Source: PALSA-607 sp036510735
Lineage (GTDB): Bacteria; Actinomycetota; Actinomycetes; Acidothermales; Acidothermaceae
Reading direction: 5' to 3'
Length of the DNA: 19,741 nucleotides
Assembly: GCA_036510735.1 (NCBI GenBank)
Contig: DATCDK010000150.1
Span: 1 to 19,741, forward strand
This document shows, piece by piece, positions 18,086 to 19,741 of the stretch (positions are counted from its first letter, which is position 1; each line of letters opens with the position of its first letter). Both the position numbers and the translations under genes were made by a program. Under the pieces are notes generated by a model. That model did no database searches. It saw only the letters and a list, made by a program, of their open reading frames with translations, and had not been told where the DNA came from.

Positions 18086-18511
18086 TCAGGACAGGCGGAC
18101 TGTTGCCCTCGCCATGCCCAGCACCTTGTCGTCGCCGGATCGAGCCGTCAGATCGATCCGGACAAGGCCGCTCTCGAGCTTCTCGGCGACGACGCCCTCG
18201 ACGTCCAACATCGCGCCGCTCTCGTCGTCCGGCACCACTACTGGCTTGGTGAAACGCACCGAATAGTCGACGACGGCGCCAGGGTCGCCGATCCAGTCGG
18301 TCACCAGCCTGGCGGCGGTGGCCATGGTGAACATGCCGTGCGCGATCACGTCAGGCAGACCGACGCCGACCGCAAAGCGCGCGTTCCAGTGGATCGGGTT
18401 GAAGTCGCCTGACGCGCCCGCGTACCGCACCAGATCGGCGCGGGTGATCGGGAAGCTGCGGTTGGGCAACTGCTCGCCTACCTCGACGAGGTCGTACGTC
18501 ACCAGGGTCAT
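18086..18511 (-). CDS. hadB: MaoC-like (R)-hydratase, HadB-type subunit
   Basis: A hot-dog-fold dehydratase, 141 aa. The hydratase motif YAGASGDFNPIHWN at 30-43 supplies Asp36 and His41, the same positions as the catalytic pair of Mycobacterium tuberculosis HadB. The HGM segment follows at 58-60. It should dehydrate (or hydrate) a 3-hydroxyacyl/2-enoyl thioester as the catalytic partner of HadA. Its ATG overlaps the hadA stop (ATGA), so translation is coupled. No hadC follows, so a mycolate-specific role is not implied; Streptomyces has the same two-gene arrangement beside rpmG. The true substrate is unknown. Confidence 0.9.
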   Translation of the reverse strand: MTLVTYDLVEVGEQLPNRSFPITRADLVRYAGASGDFNPIHWNARFAVGVGLPDVIAHGMFTMATAARLVTDWIGDPGAVVDYSVRFTKPVVVPDDESGAMLDVEGVVAEKLESGLVRIDLTARSGDDKVLGMARATVRLS

Positions 18512-19017
18512 TGCGGCACCCCTGTCTCAGGAACCGGGGTCGGCTCAGGAACCGGGGTCGGCTCAGGTGCCGGGTCAGGCGCCCGCGAGACAAGCGTCGA
18601 GTAGGCGCTGCAGACCGCCTCGCCGTCGGTCGTGACGATGTCGCCGCGAGTGGTGATGATGTCGCTGCCCGCCATCGAGCGGATCTTCTCGACCGTGACG
18701 ACCACCGACAGCTCGTCGCCAGCGACGATCGGGCGGGTATAGCTGAACCGCTGCTCGCCGTGGACGACCCGCGAATAGTCAAGGCCCAGCGCCGGGTCCT
18801 TCACGACCTGGTGTGATGCGCCCAGCGACAGGACGATCGCGAAGGTCGGCGGTGCTATGAGGTCGCGGTGGCCGAGTGCGCGAGCCGCCTCGACGTCGGT
18901 GTAGGCAGGGTTGGCGTCACCGATCGCAGCGGCGAACTCGCGGATCTTCTCGCGGCCTACCTGGTACGGCGGGGTCGGTGGATAGCTGCGGCCGACGAAC
19001 GACGGGTCCAACGCCAT
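18508..19017 (-). CDS. hadA: MaoC-like dehydratase, HadA-type subunit
   Basis: A FAS1-type dehydratase N-terminal-domain protein, 169 aa. It has the hot-dog fold (REKIREFAAAIGDANPAYTD, APPTFAIVLSL, VHGEQRFSYTRPIVAGDELS). The catalytic Asp/His pair of HadB is not conserved here, as expected for the non-catalytic, substrate-binding HadA. The open frame runs upstream to 19251 but there it covers rpmG in another frame, so I start at ATG 19017, matching MALDPSFVGRSYPPT. The last 25 residues are a Pro/Glu/Thr/Val tail (PEPTPV twice) encoded by 18-bp tandem repeats. rpmG lies 20 bp upstream and hadB overlaps downstream. Confidence 0.9.
   Translation of the reverse strand: MALDPSFVGRSYPPTPPYQVGREKIREFAAAIGDANPAYTDVEAARALGHRDLIAPPTFAIVLSLGASHQVVKDPALGLDYSRVVHGEQRFSYTRPIVAGDELSVVVTVEKIRSMAGSDIITTRGDIVTTDGEAVCSAYSTLVSRAPDPAPEPTPVPEPTPVPETGVPQ
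18526..18561 (-). repeat. Two tandem 18-bp repeats in the hadA tail
   Basis: Two identical 18-bp units (18526-18543 and 18544-18561) followed by a degenerate third. On the minus strand they encode a PEPTPV hexapeptide repeat at the HadA C-terminus, close to the hadA/hadB overlap. Confidence 0.8.
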
Positions 19018-19037
19018 CGGCGAATCTCGCCCTACAA

Positions 19038-19205
19038 CTAGCGGGTCTCGCGGTGCACCGTGTGCAGGTTGCAGTGCGGGCAGTGCTTCTTCATTTCGAG
19101 CCGGTCGGGGTCGTTGCGCCGGTTCTTCTTGGTGATGTAGTTGCGGTTCTTGCACTCCTGGCAGGCCAGAGTGATCTTGGGGCGGACGTCGCTCTTGGTG
19201 GCCAC
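19038..19205 (-). CDS. rpmG: 50S ribosomal protein L33
   Basis: L33, 55 aa, MATKSDVRPKITLACQECKN at the start and HTVHRETR at the end. It has two CxxC pairs, Cys15/Cys18 and Cys42/Cys45, and so is the zinc-binding (C+) form. Its middle YITKKNRRNDPDRLEMKKHC is the family core. Start GTG, with AAAGG 8 nt upstream. It lies between tRNA-Met and hadA, the same order as in mycobacteria and streptomycetes. Confidence 0.96.
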   Translation of the reverse strand: MATKSDVRPKITLACQECKNRNYITKKNRRNDPDRLEMKKHCPHCNLHTVHRETR

Positions 19206-19234
19206 GGGTAGTGCCTTTCTCAGAAGGTGCGTTC

Positions 19235-19248
19235 GTCGATCGATCGAC
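19235..19248. promoter_or_regulatory. 14-bp perfect palindrome upstream of rpmG
   Basis: GTCGATCGATCGAC is a perfect palindrome 30 nt before the rpmG start and close to the predicted transcription start. It could be an operator, but could also be chance in GC-rich DNA. Confidence 0.3.
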
Positions 19249-19253
19249 CATTC

Positions 19254-19283
19254 AGGATAACTGACCGAGCGTCTCGCCGGGAA
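19254..19283 (-). promoter_or_regulatory. Possible rpmG promoter
   Basis: On the minus strand -10 TATCCT (19254-19259) has an 18-bp spacer to a poor -35 TTCCCG (19278-19283). The gene could instead be read from the tRNA transcripts upstream. Confidence 0.25.
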
Positions 19284-19288
19284 ATGCG

Positions 19289-19362
19289 TAGCGGAGACGG
19301 GATTTGAACCCGTGACACAGCGATTATGAGCCGCTTGCTCTGCCAGGCTGAGCTACTCCGCC
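19289..19362 (-). tRNA. trnM: tRNA-Met (anticodon CAT)
   Basis: A 74-nt cloverleaf. The acceptor GGCGGAG pairs with CTCCGCT (first pair G-U), discriminator A. The anticodon loop CTCATAA gives CAT, and the T-loop region is GGGTTCAAATCCC. The paired first position and context indicate the elongator tRNA rather than the initiator. CCA is not encoded. Confidence 0.95.
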
Positions 19363-19384
19363 ATCACCGGGCCCTCATCGGTAG

Positions 19385-19457
19385 AGCCCCCTTACGGAAT
19401 CGAACCGTAGACCTTCTCCTTACCATGGAGACGCTCTGCCGACTGAGCTAAGGGGGC
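19385..19457 (-). tRNA. trnT: tRNA-Thr (anticodon GGT)
   Basis: A 73-nt cloverleaf. The acceptor GCCCCCT pairs with AGGGGGC, discriminator T. The anticodon stem TCTCC/GGAGA carries the loop ATGGTAA, giving GGT. CCA is not encoded. It lies 22 bp upstream of tRNA-Met, and the two are probably one transcript. Confidence 0.96.
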
Positions 19458-19474
19458 AGCTGGGAAGCCAGCTG
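19457..19474 (-). other. 7-bp hairpin abutting the 5' end of tRNA-Thr
   Basis: CAGCTGG and CCAGCTG form a perfect 7-bp stem with a 4-nt loop immediately before the mature 5' end of tRNA-Thr. It might guide 5' processing. No U-tract follows. Confidence 0.4.
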
Positions 19475-19524
19475 TGATCGAGCGGTGAAGCGTGGTGACG
19501 CGAGGCGCAACTCTACAGGACCGA

Positions 19525-19592
19525 CTTCGCATCCCTGGTGGTCGTCCGAACCGGACAATTCGGCGCGGACGACGACCACTCGGGATGCGAAG
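19525..19592. repeat. Long imperfect inverted repeat between tRNA-Tyr and tRNA-Thr
   Basis: The left arm is 19525-19548 (24 nt) and the right arm 19566-19592 (27 nt), separated by 17 nt. The outer 11 bp (CTTCGCATCCC) and the inner 11 bp (GTGGTCGTCCG) pair. A 2-nt mismatch separates the two blocks, and the right arm carries one extra 3-nt unit. A small alternative hairpin CCGAA/TTCGG sits in the loop. It starts 13 nt after the mature 3' end of tRNA-Tyr. It may terminate or process the tRNA transcript, or be a palindromic mobile-type repeat; there is no U-tract. Confidence 0.75.
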
Positions 19593-19604
19593 ACACGCAG
19601 GGTG

Positions 19605-19686
19605 TGGCAGGTGATGGGTTCGAACCATCGTAGGCTGAGCCGGCGGTTTTACAGACCGCTCCCTTTGGCCACTCGGGCAACCTGCC
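19605..19686 (-). tRNA. trnY: tRNA-Tyr (anticodon GTA)
   Basis: An 82-nt type II tRNA. The acceptor GGCAGGT pairs with ACCTGCC, discriminator A. The anticodon stem GCGGT/ACCGC carries the loop CTGTAAA, giving GTA, and a long variable arm follows (CGGCTCAGCCTACG). The T-loop region is GGTTCGAACCC. CCA is not encoded. Confidence 0.96.
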
Positions 19687-19704
19687 GTGACGTTGTTTGC
19701 TATA

Positions 19705-19720
19705 CCGTCCGGCAGGACGG
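19705..19720. other. Small hairpin upstream of tRNA-Tyr
   Basis: CCGTCC and GGACGG form a perfect 6-bp stem with a 4-nt loop about 20 nt before tRNA-Tyr. It may belong to a terminator of a gene beyond the window, or be part of the tRNA promoter region (a TATAGC hexamer adjoins it on the minus strand). Confidence 0.25.
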
Positions 19721-19741
19721 CGGATCACAGGATAGCCCAGG

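Noticed and set aside
18086..19017. A complete mycolic-acid HadABC dehydratase set
   Set aside because: Only HadA- and HadB-type subunits are present, and no hadC follows. The same pair occurs in bacteria without mycolates, so the substrate cannot be assigned.
19018..19251. An N-terminal extension of hadA up to 19251
   Set aside because: The extension overlaps rpmG in another frame, has no similarity to the family, and ATG 19017 gives the normal HadA N-terminus.

Overview
The window comes from the chromosome of a high-GC actinobacterium (Actinomycetota). The evidence is the gene order tRNA-Tyr, tRNA-Thr, tRNA-Met, rpmG, hadA, hadB ... tRNA-Trp, secE, nusG, rplK, rplA, rplJ, rplL, rpoB, rpoC, the Streptomyces-like RpoB N-terminus, the acidic N-terminal extension of NusG, frequent GTG/TTG starts, and tRNA genes without an encoded CCA. 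I cannot name the genus from the sequence alone.

Almost everything is transcribed right to left. From the right: tRNA-Tyr, a long inverted repeat, tRNA-Thr, tRNA-Met and rpmG (19038-19686), then the overlapping MaoC-type dehydratase pair hadA/hadB (18086-19017). Next is an accessory island (about 14.8-18.06 kb). It holds a degraded plus-strand stretch, in which a broken SARP/AfsR-type regulator N-terminus is joined to the C-terminal half of a DUF4143 ATPase, followed by a TetR repressor and a 14-TM MFS exporter with matching operator sites. Then come murB and a convergent class I aminotransferase, whose stop codons are 3 bp apart. Leftwards the core information-processing block follows: tRNA-Trp, secE, nusG, rplK, rplA, rplJ, rplL, rpoB, rpoC.

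The block divides into units at sequence-visible control points. A repeated palindromic module lies just after rplA and again just after rpoC. A promoter with a leader of about 235 nt precedes rplJ, where autogenous L10 control is expected. A 10-bp hairpin with a U-rich 3' side follows rplL and probably lowers transcription into rpoBC. rpoB is best started at a TTG codon with a strong Shine-Dalgarno sequence, 13 codons inside the longest open frame.

Most genes are ordinary housekeeping genes. The parts that merit a second look are the repeated palindrome pair, the 89-residue Ala/Pro/Glu/Val tail on ribosomal protein L10 (built partly from 18-bp tandem repeats), the shorter Pro-rich repeat tail on HadA, the TetR/MFS operator pair with a leaderless TetR promoter, the composite pseudogene region, and the long inverted repeat between two tRNA genes. 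I found no CRISPR array, no intact insertion sequence and no clearly new multigene system.
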